A stretch of DNA of 64,000 nucleotides from Streptomyces sp. CB01201 (GTDB taxonomy: Bacteria; Actinomycetota; Actinomycetes; Streptomycetales; Streptomycetaceae), in the NCBI RefSeq assembly GCF_002803085.1, contig NZ_NNBJ01000004.1, forward strand, positions 209,861-273,860, given 5' to 3'. The stretch's first letter is position 1, and every line of letters begins with the position of its first letter. Position numbers and translations under genes: made by a program. Below are positions 27,324 to 35,912 of the stretch, piece by piece. The notes below the pieces were generated by a model that searched no databases, was not told the DNA's origin, and was given only the letters and a program-made list of their open reading frames with translations.

Positions 27324-28952
27324 ATGCGCGGAGCCACGCACGCCAAGTGGGCCGCAGGTGCGGTGATCGTCGCTCTCGCGGCGACGGCCTGCGGTGGTGG
27401 GGGAAGCGGTGGCGGCGGTGGCGCCGACGGAATCGTCAGCTCCTCCTGGGGCGACCCGCAGAACCCGCTGGAGCCCGCCAACACCAACGAGGTGCAGGGC
27501 GGCAAGGTCCTCGACATGCTGATGCGCGGTCTCAAGCGGTACGACCCGAAGACCGGTGAGGCCAAGAACATGCTCGCCGCGTCCATCGACACCTCGGACT
27601 CGGAGAACTTCAAGGTCACGCTCAAGGACGGCTGGACGTTCTCCAACGGCGAGAAGGTCACCGCCAAGTCCTTCGTGGACGCCTGGAACTACGGCGCGAA
27701 CCTGAAGAACAACCAGAAGAACGCGTCGATGTTCGCCTACATCGACGGCTTCGACCAGATCCACCCCAAGAGCGGCAGCCCGTCCACGGACACCATGTCG
27801 GGCCTCAAGGTCGTCGACGACAAGACCTTCACGGTCAAGCTCAACCAGAAGTTCTCGACCTGGCCCGACACCCTGGGCTATCCCGCGTTCGCGCCGCTGC
27901 CCCGCGCGTTCTTCGACAACCACGCGGCCTGGCTCTCCAAGCCGGTCGGCAACGGCCCGTACACGGTGGACTCGTACACCAAGGGCTCGAAGCTCTCGAT
28001 GCGCAAGTGGGCCGGATACATGGGCGAGGACAAGGCGCAGAACGGCGGCATCGACCTCAAGGTCTACACCGACAACAACACCGCCTACACCGATCTGACG
28101 GCCGGCAACCTCGACCTCGTCGACGACGTGCCCGCCTCCCAGCTCAAGAACGTCAAGGCGGATCTCGGCGACCGGTACATCAACACCCCGGCCGGCATCA
28201 TCCAGACGCTCGCCTTCCCGTACTACGACGCCGCCTGGAACACCCCGAACGCGGCCAAGGTGCGCAAGGGCATCTCACGGGCGATCAACCGGCAGCAGAT
28301 CACCGACACCATCTTCCAGAAGACCCGCACCCCCGCCACCGACTGGACCTCGCCCGTGCTCGGCGAGGCCGGCGGCTACAAGGCCGGGCTCTGCGGGGAC
28401 GGCTGCGACTACAACCCGGCCGAGGCCAAGAAGCTCATCGCCGACGGCGGCGGCATCCCCGGCGGGCAGCTGAAGATCTCGTACAACGCGGACACCGGCT
28501 CGCACAAGGAATGGGTCGACGCGGTCTGCAACAGCATCAACAACGCGCTCGGCAACGACCGGGCGTGCGTCGGCGGCCCGGTCGGCACCTTCGCCGACTT
28601 CCGCAGCCAGATCACCCAGTCCAAGATGAGCGGCCCCTTCCGGGCGGGCTGGCAGATGGACTACCCGCTGATCCAGAACTTCCTCCAGCCGCTGTACTAC
28701 ACCGGCGCCTCCTCCAACGACGGCAAGTGGACCAACGCCGACTTCGACAAGCTGGTCGACCAGGCCAACGCCGAGACCGACAAGGCCAAGGCGGTCTCCA
28801 CCTTCCAGCAGGCCGAAGGGGTCGTACGGGACCAGATGGCCGCCATCCCGCTCTGGTACCAGAACGGCAGCGCCGGCTACTCGACCCGCATCTCCAACGT
28901 CTCCCTGAACCCGTTCAGCGTGCCGGTCTACGACCAGATCAAGGTCAGCTGA
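27324..28952 (+). CDS. oligopeptide ABC transporter substrate-binding lipoprotein (operon 2)
   Basis: 542 residues. Signal peptide MRGATHAKWAAGAVIVALAA, lipobox TAC (Cys23), Gly-rich linker, then SBP_bac_5 fold with NGEKVTAKSFVDAWNYGANL, VGNGPYTVDSYTKG and a late PLWYQNGSAGYSTR. Close paralogue of the operon 1 protein in start, length and most motifs but with a different middle lobe, so the two may prefer different peptides. AGGAGGAC precedes ATG 27324. Confidence 0.92.
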   Translation: MRGATHAKWAAGAVIVALAATACGGGGSGGGGGADGIVSSSWGDPQNPLEPANTNEVQGGKVLDMLMRGLKRYDPKTGEAKNMLAASIDTSDSENFKVTLKDGWTFSNGEKVTAKSFVDAWNYGANLKNNQKNASMFAYIDGFDQIHPKSGSPSTDTMSGLKVVDDKTFTVKLNQKFSTWPDTLGYPAFAPLPRAFFDNHAAWLSKPVGNGPYTVDSYTKGSKLSMRKWAGYMGEDKAQNGGIDLKVYTDNNTAYTDLTAGNLDLVDDVPASQLKNVKADLGDRYINTPAGIIQTLAFPYYDAAWNTPNAAKVRKGISRAINRQQITDTIFQKTRTPATDWTSPVLGEAGGYKAGLCGDGCDYNPAEAKKLIADGGGIPGGQLKISYNADTGSHKEWVDAVCNSINNALGNDRACVGGPVGTFADFRSQITQSKMSGPFRAGWQMDYPLIQNFLQPLYYTGASSNDGKWTNADFDKLVDQANAETDKAKAVSTFQQAEGVVRDQMAAIPLWYQNGSAGYSTRISNVSLNPFSVPVYDQIKVS

Positions 28953-28966
28953 CGCCGCAGGTGCCC

Positions 28967-28994
28967 GGCCCGGCGCCCAACTCGGCGCCGGGCC
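28967..28994 (+). terminator. intercistronic hairpin between binding protein and permease (operon 2)
   Basis: 11-bp perfect stem (28967-28977 with 28984-28994), 6-base loop, in the same relative place as the hairpin of operon 1. Probably a partial terminator or mRNA stabiliser. Confidence 0.6.
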
Positions 28995-29033
28995 CTGGCC
29001 GTTGAGAGTTCCGACGACCCCCCGGAGGGCCTC

Positions 29034-29957
29034 ATGGGACGGTATGTGATCCGGCGTCTGCTCCAGATGATCCCGGTCTTCTTCGGGGCGACGCTGCTGA
29101 TCTTCCTGATGGTGAACGTGATGGGCGACCCCATCGCGGGGCTGTGCGGCGACAAGGCGTGCGACCCGTCCACCGCCGCCCAGCTCAAGAAGGAGTTCGG
29201 CCTCGACAAGCCCGTGTGGCAGCAATACCTGACGTACATGGGGAACGTGTTCACCGGCGACTTCGGCACCGCGTTCAACGGGCAGAAGGTCACCGAGCTG
29301 ATGTCGGCCGCCTTCCCCGTCACCATCCGGCTCACCATCGTGGCGATCCTCTTCGAGATCGTCATCGGCATCAGCCTCGGCGTGGTCACCGGACTGCGCC
29401 GAGGACGTCCGGTCGACACCGTGGTCCTGATGCTGACCCTCGTCGTCATCGCCATCCCCGTCTTCGTCACGGGACTGCTGCTCCAGCTGCTGCTCGGCGT
29501 CGAATGGGGGATCGTCAAACCCACGGTCCAGCCGGAGGCCCCCTTCAACGAACTCCTCATCCCCGGGCTCGTGTTGGCGTCCGTCTCGCTGGCGTACGTC
29601 ACCCGGCTGACCCGGACCTCGATCGCCGAGAACGCCCGCGCCGACTACGTCCGTACCGCCATCGCCAAGGGGCTGCCAAGGCGCCGGGTGATCACCAGGC
29701 ATCTGCTGCGCAACTCGCTGATCCCCGTCGTCACCTTCATCGGCACCGATGTCGGCGCCCTGATGGGCGGCGCGATCGTGACCGAGCGGATCTTCAACAT
29801 CCACGGCGTGGGCTACCAGCTCTACCAGGGCATCCTGCGCCAGAGCACCCAGACGGTGGTCGGCTTCGTGACGGTGCTCGTCCTGGTCTTCCTGATCGCC
29901 AACCTCATCGTCGACCTTCTGTACGCCGTACTCGACCCGAGGATCCGCTATGCCTGA
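29034..29957 (+). CDS. oligopeptide ABC transporter permease, DppB/OppB type (operon 2)
   Basis: 307 residues. OppB start MGRYVIRRLLQMIPVFFGAT, EAA loop RADYVRTAIAKGLPRRRV and end DLLYAVLDPRIRYA. CGGAGGGCC upstream of ATG 29034. The first periplasmic loop contains a CGDKACDPS cysteine pair not present in the operon 1 protein. Overlaps the next permease by eight bases. Confidence 0.93.
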   Translation: MGRYVIRRLLQMIPVFFGATLLIFLMVNVMGDPIAGLCGDKACDPSTAAQLKKEFGLDKPVWQQYLTYMGNVFTGDFGTAFNGQKVTELMSAAFPVTIRLTIVAILFEIVIGISLGVVTGLRRGRPVDTVVLMLTLVVIAIPVFVTGLLLQLLLGVEWGIVKPTVQPEAPFNELLIPGLVLASVSLAYVTRLTRTSIAENARADYVRTAIAKGLPRRRVITRHLLRNSLIPVVTFIGTDVGALMGGAIVTERIFNIHGVGYQLYQGILRQSTQTVVGFVTVLVLVFLIANLIVDLLYAVLDPRIRYA

Positions 29958-30924
29958 GCCCTACGACGACGGAGCGATCGCCGGCACGGGTGCCGGTGGC
30001 GCGATGGACCTCGCGGCGAGCGAGGCGACGACCCTGGAGCGCACGCCGGGCGGGCCGCAGGGCACGGGTCCGGCCGAGAAGGCGCGTTCGCTCTGGTCGG
30101 ACGCCTGGCGCGACCTGCGGCGCAACCCCGTCTTCATCATCTCGTCCCTGGTCATCCTCTTCCTGGTCGTCATCTCGCTGTGGCCCTCCCTGATCGCCAG
30201 TGGCAACCCGCTCCAGTGCGACCTCGCCAAGGCGCAGGAGGGCTCCCAGCCCGGCCACCCCTTCGGGTACAACGGGCAGGGCTGCGACGTCTACACCCGG
30301 ACCGTCTACGGCGCCCGCACCTCGGTCACCGTCGGCGTGTGCACCACCGTCGGCGTCGCGCTGTTCGGCTCGTTCGTGGGCGGGCTCGCCGGGTTCTTCG
30401 GCGGTGGCTGGGACGCGCTGCTCTCGCGCGTCACCGACATCTTCTTCGGCATCCCCGTCGTCCTCGGCGGGCTGGTGTTCCTGTCGGTGGTCACCTCCTC
30501 CACCGTGTGGCCGGTCATCGGCTTCATGATCCTGCTCGGCTGGCCGCAGATCGCCCGCATCGCCCGCGGCTCGGTCATCACCGCCAAGCAGAACGACTAC
30601 GTCCAGGCGGCCCGCGCGCTCGGCGCCTCCAACTCCCGCATGCTGCTGCGGCACATCGCGCCCAACGCGGTCGCTCCGGTCATCGTCGTGGCCACCATCG
30701 CGCTCGGCACCTACATCGCCCTCGAAGCGACGCTGTCCTACCTGGGCGTCGGCCTCAAGCCCCCCACCGTCTCCTGGGGCATCGACATCTCGGCCGCCTC
30801 CCAGTACATCCGCAACGCCCCGCACATGCTGCTCTGGCCGGCCGGTGCGCTGGCGGTCACGGTGCTGGCGTTCATCATGCTCGGCGACGCGGTGCGCGAC
30901 GCCCTCGACCCCAAGCTGCGGTGA
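29950..30924 (+). CDS. oligopeptide ABC transporter permease, DppC/OppC type (operon 2)
   Basis: 324 residues. Cytoplasmic head of about 45 residues, then LWSDAWRDLRRNPVFIISS, core helices, EAA loop QNDYVQAARALGASNSRMLL and a LGDAVRDALDPKLR end. The outer loop after the first helix has two cysteines (NPLQCDLAKAQEG ... GQGCDVYTRT). Forms the channel with the upstream permease. Confidence 0.93.
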   Translation: MPEPYDDGAIAGTGAGGAMDLAASEATTLERTPGGPQGTGPAEKARSLWSDAWRDLRRNPVFIISSLVILFLVVISLWPSLIASGNPLQCDLAKAQEGSQPGHPFGYNGQGCDVYTRTVYGARTSVTVGVCTTVGVALFGSFVGGLAGFFGGGWDALLSRVTDIFFGIPVVLGGLVFLSVVTSSTVWPVIGFMILLGWPQIARIARGSVITAKQNDYVQAARALGASNSRMLLRHIAPNAVAPVIVVATIALGTYIALEATLSYLGVGLKPPTVSWGIDISAASQYIRNAPHMLLWPAGALAVTVLAFIMLGDAVRDALDPKLR

Positions 30925-30935
30925 GGAGACCCGCC

Positions 30936-31910
30936 ATGCTGCTCGAAGTACGTGATCTCCAAGTGGAGTTCAAGACGCGGGACGGGGTCGCCAAGGCCGT
31001 CAACGGGGTCAACTACTCGGTGGACGCGGGCGAGACGCTCGCCGTGCTGGGCGAGTCCGGCTCCGGCAAGTCCGTGACCGCACAGGCCGTGATGGGCATC
31101 CTCGACATGCCGCCCGGCCGGATCGCCGGGGGCGAGATCCTCTTCCAGGGCCGGGACCTCCTGAAGCTCAAGGAGGACGAGCGGCGCAAGGTGCGCGGCT
31201 CCGAGATGGCCATGATCTTCCAGGACGCGCTGTCGTCCCTGAACCCGGTGCTCAGCGTCGGCGACCAGCTCTCGGAGATGTTCACCGTCCACCGCGGGAT
31301 GTCCCGCAAGGAGGGCAGGGCCAAGGCCGTCGAGCTGATGGACCGGGTGCGCATTCCGGCGGCGAAGGAGCGGGTCGGCCAGTATCCGCACCAGTTCTCC
31401 GGCGGCATGCGCCAGCGCATCATGATCGCGATGGCCCTGGCCCTGGAGCCCTCGCTGATCATCGCGGACGAGCCGACCACCGCCCTCGATGTCACCGTGC
31501 AGGCCCAAGTCATGGATCTGCTGGCCGAGTTGCAGCGCGAGCTGAACATGGGCCTGATCCTGATCACCCACGACCTCGGCGTGGTCGCCGACGTCGCGGA
31601 CAAGATCGCCGTGATGTACGCGGGCCGGATCGTCGAACAGGCCCCGGTGCACGACATCTACAAGGCGCCCGCGCACCCGTACACCAAGGGTCTGCTCGAA
31701 TCGATCCCGCGCCTGGACCAGAAGGGCCGGGAGCTGTACGCGATCAAGGGCCTGCCGCCCAACCTGATGCACATCCCGCCGGGCTGCGCCTTCAACCCGC
31801 GCTGCCCGATGGCCCGGGACGTCTGCCGCAGCGAGGTGCCGCCGCTGTTCGACGTGGCCCCGGACCGGCAGAGCGCCTGCTTCTTCTGGAAGGAGACCCT
31901 CGATGGCTGA
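30936..31910 (+). CDS. oligopeptide ABC transporter ATPase, DppD/OppD type (operon 2)
   Basis: 324 residues from ATG 30936 (GAGGAG ten bases upstream). Walker [21 protein letters not shown], signature FSGGMRQR, Walker [14 protein letters not shown]-terminal [15 protein letters not shown]. Near-identical in core to the operon 1 protein but without its 20-residue N-terminal lead and with a shorter insert before the final SACFFWKE. Overlaps the next gene by eight bases. Confidence 0.94.
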   Translation: MLLEVRDLQVEFKTRDGVAKAVNGVNYSVDAGETLAVLGESGSGKSVTAQAVMGILDMPPGRIAGGEILFQGRDLLKLKEDERRKVRGSEMAMIFQDALSSLNPVLSVGDQLSEMFTVHRGMSRKEGRAKAVELMDRVRIPAAKERVGQYPHQFSGGMRQRIMIAMALALEPSLIIADEPTTALDVTVQAQVMDLLAELQRELNMGLILITHDLGVVADVADKIAVMYAGRIVEQAPVHDIYKAPAHPYTKGLLESIPRLDQKGRELYAIKGLPPNLMHIPPGCAFNPRCPMARDVCRSEVPPLFDVAPDRQSACFFWKETLDG

Positions 31911-32937
31911 GGCCATTCTGGAGGTCAGGGACCTGGTCAAGCACTATCCGCTGACCCAGGGCATCCTCTTCAAGAAGCAGATCGGCGCGGTCAAGGCCGT
32001 GGACGGGGTCTCCTTCGACCTGGCGGCCGGCGAAACGCTCGGCATCGTCGGCGAGTCCGGCTGCGGCAAGTCCACGGTCGCCAAGATGCTGGTCAACCTG
32101 GAGCGCCCGACGGCGGGGCAGATCAAGTACAAGGGCGAGGACATCACCACGATGTCGGGCCGGGCCCTGAAGGCCGTGCGCCGCAACATCCAGATGGTGT
32201 TCCAGGACCCGTACACCTCGCTGAACCCGCGCATGACGGTCGGCGACATCATCGGGGAGCCCTACGAGATCCACCCCGAGGTCGCCCCGAAGGGGGACCG
32301 GCGCCGCAAGGTCCAGGATCTGCTCGACGTGGTCGGGCTCAACCCGGAGTACATCAACCGCTATCCGCACCAGTTCTCCGGCGGTCAGCGCCAACGCATC
32401 GGCATCGCACGGGGGTTGGCGCTCCAGCCCGAGATCATCGTGGCGGACGAGCCGGTCTCCGCGCTCGACGTGTCCGTCCAGGCCCAGGTCGTCAACCTCC
32501 TCGACCGGTTGCAGAGCGAGTTCTCCCTCTCGTACGTCTTCATCGCCCACGATCTGTCCATCGTGCGGCACATCTCCGACCGGGTCGGCGTGATGTACCT
32601 GGGGCGGGTCGTCGAGATCGGCCGGGACGAGGAGATCTACGACCACCCCACCCACCCCTACACCCAGGCGCTGCTCTCCGCGGTGCCGCTGCCCGACCCC
32701 TCGGCGCGCAAGCACCGCGAGCGGATCATCCTCACCGGCGATGTGCCCTCCCCGGCGAACCCGCCCTCGGGCTGCACCTTCCGCACCCGCTGCTGGAAGG
32801 CGCAGGAGCGCTGCGCGCAGGAGGTGCCGCTGCTGGCGGTGCCGGCCGAGTTCCGTCTGACGGAGGGCCCGGCGCACCACCCCTCGGCATGCCACTTCGC
32901 GGAGGAGAAGCGGGTGGTGCCCACGGAGTCGGGGTGA
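31903..32937 (+). CDS. oligopeptide ABC transporter ATPase, DppF/OppF type (operon 2)
   Basis: 344 residues. VKHYPLTQGILFKKQIG, Walker [21 protein letters not shown], signature FSGGQRQR, Walker [13 protein letters not shown]-terminal [15 protein letters not shown]. Completes the second five-gene permease operon. It converges on the P450 gene, whose stop codon lies 35 bp away. Confidence 0.94.
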   Translation: MAEAILEVRDLVKHYPLTQGILFKKQIGAVKAVDGVSFDLAAGETLGIVGESGCGKSTVAKMLVNLERPTAGQIKYKGEDITTMSGRALKAVRRNIQMVFQDPYTSLNPRMTVGDIIGEPYEIHPEVAPKGDRRRKVQDLLDVVGLNPEYINRYPHQFSGGQRQRIGIARGLALQPEIIVADEPVSALDVSVQAQVVNLLDRLQSEFSLSYVFIAHDLSIVRHISDRVGVMYLGRVVEIGRDEEIYDHPTHPYTQALLSAVPLPDPSARKHRERIILTGDVPSPANPPSGCTFRTRCWKAQERCAQEVPLLAVPAEFRLTEGPAHHPSACHFAEEKRVVPTESG

Positions 32938-32972
32938 CTCCGGGCGCCTGCCGAGGGCGGCCGGCCGCGCCG

Positions 32973-34295
32973 TCACCAGGCGCGCGGCACGACCTTCACG
33001 CCCATCGGCTGGAGGGCGAGCGCCGGGCGCGGGGTGATGCCCTGCGGGTCGATGAGTTCCAGCCGGTGGCGGCGCCAGATGTCGGCCACGATGTGCACGA
33101 TCTCGGTGGTGGCGAGCGAGGCCCCGATGCAGGCCCGCGCGCCGAGTCCGAACGGGAAGTACGAGCCCCTGGGCATCTTCCGCGCGCCCTCGTCGAGCCA
33201 GCGTCCGGGGTCGAACTCCTCGGCGCGCTCCCAGTGCCGGGGATCGCGGTGGTTGACCCACTGGCTGACCGTGACGGTCGTTCCGGCCGGCACCCCGTAC
33301 CCGCCGAACTCCAGGTCCGCCGTCGAATCGCGGCTGGTCATCCAGGCCGGTGAGTACAGCCGCAGCGACTCCCGCACCACCGCGCCGGTGTAGGGCAGCC
33401 GCTCCATCCGGGACAGGCCCGCCGGGGTCGAGGAGAAGGCGGCGAGGGCCTCGTCCCGTACCCGCCCCGCGATCTCCGGGTGCCGGGCGAGCAGCACGCT
33501 CGTCCACACCACGGCGTCGTTGGAGGTCTCGAAGGCGGAGAGGACGAGCGTGGCCAGCTCGTCGCGCAGTTCCTGCGGGGAGGGGGTGGGGCTGCCGGTG
33601 ACGAGGGCGTGCAGCACCGGGGCGCGTTCCGGGTCGACGGCTTGCGGGTTCGAGGTGAGCCGGCGCAGGAGCCGGTCCATGTCGCGCAGCCCGCGTCTGA
33701 GCCTGATGTGGCGGGGGGTCGGCACCCAGTCGGGGAGCAGCAGCGGGGAGGTGGACAGCTCCATGATGGGGCGGACGAGACGGGAGACCAGTGCCGCGTC
33801 GCGGTCGGTGAACTCGTCCCCGAACATCAGCTGGGTGACCAGCCGCAGCACGAGCACCGAGACGTCACCGTGCAGATCGCGCTGCTCGCCCAACCGCCAG
33901 CCGGACAGCATCCGTTCGCCCTGGGCGTCCACCAGTTCGGCGGCCTTCACCGCGAGGGTGCGGCCGAAGGCGGGCTGCATTCGGCGGCGTTTGGATTTCC
34001 AGTCGGCCCCGTCGCTGTTCATCATGGCCGTGGGAAAACCCCTTCCACGGGCCGCCCGACCGGAATCCTCCGCTCCTTTTTTGTTGAAGTCACCGCCGCG
34101 GTCGACCAGCATTCGCTCGACGAGTTCGGGGCCGGTGAGCAGCACATTGTGCTCCCCGAGCCGCACCACGTCGCCGTATTCACCGGCGCAGCGCGTGAGG
34201 AATCCCAGCGGATCGCTGGAAAAGGCGTGCAGATTGCCGAGGTAGGTGTCCCCGGCGGGTCCCGGGATGTCGGTCAGGGGCTCAACTGCCGTCAC
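32973..34295 (-). CDS. cytochrome P450, probable RiPP cross-linking enzyme (CitB-like)
   Basis: 440 residues, GTG 34295 with GAGG five bases upstream. Haem signature FPFGLGARACIG has the Cys ligand near residue 388. The K-helix ExxR is in VVRESLRLY (near 308). The I-helix reads LSAFETSND, so the acid-alcohol pair ET is kept but the usual preceding glycine is Phe. N-terminus (IPGPAGDTYLGNLHAF) is soluble-type, with no membrane anchor. Directly upstream on the same strand is a 27-codon gene for a peptide ending AYIYY; P450s beside such peptides (cittilin CitB, biarylitide and atropopeptide enzymes) join aromatic side chains by C-C and C-O bonds. No ferredoxin partner is adjacent; fdxA is 20 kb away. 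Confidence 0.85.
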   Translation of the reverse strand: MTAVEPLTDIPGPAGDTYLGNLHAFSSDPLGFLTRCAGEYGDVVRLGEHNVLLTGPELVERMLVDRGGDFNKKGAEDSGRAARGRGFPTAMMNSDGADWKSKRRRMQPAFGRTLAVKAAELVDAQGERMLSGWRLGEQRDLHGDVSVLVLRLVTQLMFGDEFTDRDAALVSRLVRPIMELSTSPLLLPDWVPTPRHIRLRRGLRDMDRLLRRLTSNPQAVDPERAPVLHALVTGSPTPSPQELRDELATLVLSAFETSNDAVVWTSVLLARHPEIAGRVRDEALAAFSSTPAGLSRMERLPYTGAVVRESLRLYSPAWMTSRDSTADLEFGGYGVPAGTTVTVSQWVNHRDPRHWERAEEFDPGRWLDEGARKMPRGSYFPFGLGARACIGASLATTEIVHIVADIWRRHRLELIDPQGITPRPALALQPMGVKVVPRAW

Positions 34296-34339
34296 GTCAG
34301 CCTCATTCGGCTACCCTCATTCGACTCTGGGAACGCCGA

Positions 34340-34367
34340 TGGCCGGGGCATGGTGTTGCCCCGGCCA
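34340..34367 (-). terminator. hairpin between the precursor peptide gene and the P450 gene
   Basis: 11-bp perfect stem (34340-34350 with 34357-34367), 6-base loop. Its place suggests attenuation, so that more precursor than enzyme is made, as is common in RiPP operons. Confidence 0.6.
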
Positions 34368-34402
34368 CCGGTTCGGTCATCCGCTTCTCAAGCCGGTTCG
34401 GC

Positions 34403-34486
34403 CTAGTAGTAGATGTACGCCTTGGTGAGACGGTCCTTGCGGGACAGACGGGCGAACAGGGCACCGGTCAGGATGAGCTTGCGCAT
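34403..34486 (-). CDS. cittilin-type RiPP precursor peptide (CitA-like), 27 residues
   Basis: 28 codons from ATG 34486 to TAG. The peptide starts MRKLILTGALFAR and ends LSRKDRLTKAYIYY. AAGGAG lies six bases before the ATG, one of the best ribosome sites in the window, and a well-spaced promoter is found about 60 bp upstream. The final four residues, Tyr-Ile-Tyr-Tyr, are exactly the residues of cittilin/RP-66453, a bicyclic tetrapeptide made from a 27-residue precursor by a P450 (Myxococcus xanthus citA-citB; RP-66453 came from a Streptomyces). The preceding 23 residues form a basic amphipathic leader. A P450 gene follows on the same strand. Recognition is from memory of that family; the frame, signals and core are seen directly. 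Confidence 0.82.
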   Translation of the reverse strand: MRKLILTGALFARLSRKDRLTKAYIYY

Positions 34487-34544
34487 CTCAATCTCCTTCT
34501 CAGCAGGGCGTCCGATCTGGTTATCGGGCCGCGATCTTTCAGCG

Positions 34545-34573
34545 ACACTAATCAACACAGGTGCGGGTTACAA
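34545..34573 (-). promoter_or_regulatory. promoter of the precursor peptide-P450 operon
   Basis: On the minus strand TTGTAA (34573-34568), a 17-bp spacer and TAGTGT (34550-34545) form a vegetative-type promoter. The predicted start near 34538 gives a leader of about 50 bases. The surrounding DNA is clearly more AT-rich than its neighbours. Confidence 0.6.
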
Positions 34574-34697
34574 GAGTTGACTTTCGTTTGCCGGGCGGCC
34601 TATTGTCCGCGCGCTTGACCGCTGTTCAGCGGCAACGGTTGTCCGCGCACGACGGCGATGCCGGTAAGCGGACGACGGCGAAGCCGGCAAACGGAAT

Positions 34698-34739
34698 GGG
34701 CCCGCGCCCGTGTCGTTCGGGGTGTACGGGCGCGGGCCC
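34698..34739 (-). terminator. terminator of permease operon 3
   Basis: 14-bp perfect stem (34698-34711 with 34726-34739), 14-base loop, 27 bp beyond the last stop codon of the minus-strand operon; it separates that operon from the peptide-P450 unit. Confidence 0.7.
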
Positions 34740-34765
34740 TGCCGAGCGGAGGCCCGGGACTCGGG

Positions 34766-35893
34766 TCAATGGGTGTCCGTCGCCTCCTCGATCGCGGCGA
34801 GGGCGGGATCGAGGACGACGTCCTCGCCCCGCGCCGCGACCGTCGGTTCCTCGGGGAAGTGGCACGCGGTCAAGTGCCCCTCCCGGTTTCCCTCGATGCG
34901 CACGAGCGGCGGTGTCTCGGCGGCGCACTTGTCCTGGGCCTTCCAGCACCGGGTGCGGAAGCGGCAGCCCGAGGGCGGGTTCACCGGCGAGGGCACGTCC
35001 CCGGCCAGCCGGATGCGCTCGCGGCCCTCGCCCTCCTCCTCCACCACGGCCTCGGGCACCGCCGAGAGCAGCGCGTGGGTGTAGGGGTGGCGCGGCCGCT
35101 GGTAGATCGAATCGCGGTCGCCGACCTCGACGATGCGCCCCAGGTACATCACCGCGATCCGCTGCGAGAAGTGCCGCACGATCGCCAGGTCGTGGGCGAT
35201 GAACAGGAAGGCGATGTCCAGCTCCCGCTGGAGGTCCTGGAGCAGATTGACGACCTGCGCCTGGATGGACACGTCCAGCGCGGAGACCGGCTCGTCGGCC
35301 ACGATGAGCTTGGGCTCCATGCCCAACGCCCGTGCCACACCGATGCGTTGGCGCTGACCGCCGGAGAACTCGTGCGGGAAGCGGTTGTAGTGCTCGGGGT
35401 TCAGGCCGACGGTCTCCAGGAGCTCGCGGACCCGGTGCTCCACTCCGCCCGGCGGCTTGATGCCGTTGACCACCATCGGGTTGGCGATGATGTCGCCGAC
35501 CGTCTGGCGCGGGTTGAGCGAGGCGTACGGGTCCTGGAAGATCATCTGGATCTCGGACCTGATCGGCGCGAGGGTGCGTCGGGAGGCGTGGGTGATGTCC
35601 TGGCCCGCGTAGACGATCTTGCCGTCGGTCGGTTCCAGGAGCCGGGTGACGAGACGGCCCGTGGTCGACTTGCCGCAGCCGGACTCGCCCACCAGGCCCA
35701 GGGTCTCGCCGCGCCCGACGCTGAAGTCGATGCCGTCCACGGCGCGTACGTCGCCGACGTGCCGCTTGAAGAGGAACCCCATGTTGATCGGGAAGTACTT
35801 GGCGAGCCCGGTCACTTCGAGCAGCGGTCCGCCGCCGCCGGATCCGGACGCGGGGCCCCGCTGCTTGACGAGGCTGGTGGCGTTCTCACTCAT
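34766..35893 (-). CDS. oligopeptide ABC transporter ATPase, OppF type (operon 3, BldKE position)
   Basis: 375 residues. VTGLAKYFPINMGFLFKRHV, Walker [22 protein letters not shown], signature FSGGQRQR, Walker [13 protein letters not shown], switch IAHDLA, C-terminal [16 protein letters not shown] 30-residue acidic tail follows the last motif. Final gene of the minus-strand operon, 19 bp after the other ATPase gene. Confidence 0.93.
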   Translation of the reverse strand: MSENATSLVKQRGPASGSGGGGPLLEVTGLAKYFPINMGFLFKRHVGDVRAVDGIDFSVGRGETLGLVGESGCGKSTTGRLVTRLLEPTDGKIVYAGQDITHASRRTLAPIRSEIQMIFQDPYASLNPRQTVGDIIANPMVVNGIKPPGGVEHRVRELLETVGLNPEHYNRFPHEFSGGQRQRIGVARALGMEPKLIVADEPVSALDVSIQAQVVNLLQDLQRELDIAFLFIAHDLAIVRHFSQRIAVMYLGRIVEVGDRDSIYQRPRHPYTHALLSAVPEAVVEEEGEGRERIRLAGDVPSPVNPPSGCRFRTRCWKAQDKCAAETPPLVRIEGNREGHLTACHFPEEPTVAARGEDVVLDPALAAIEEATDTH

Positions 35894-35912
35894 GACGATG
35901 TCCGCATCCTTG

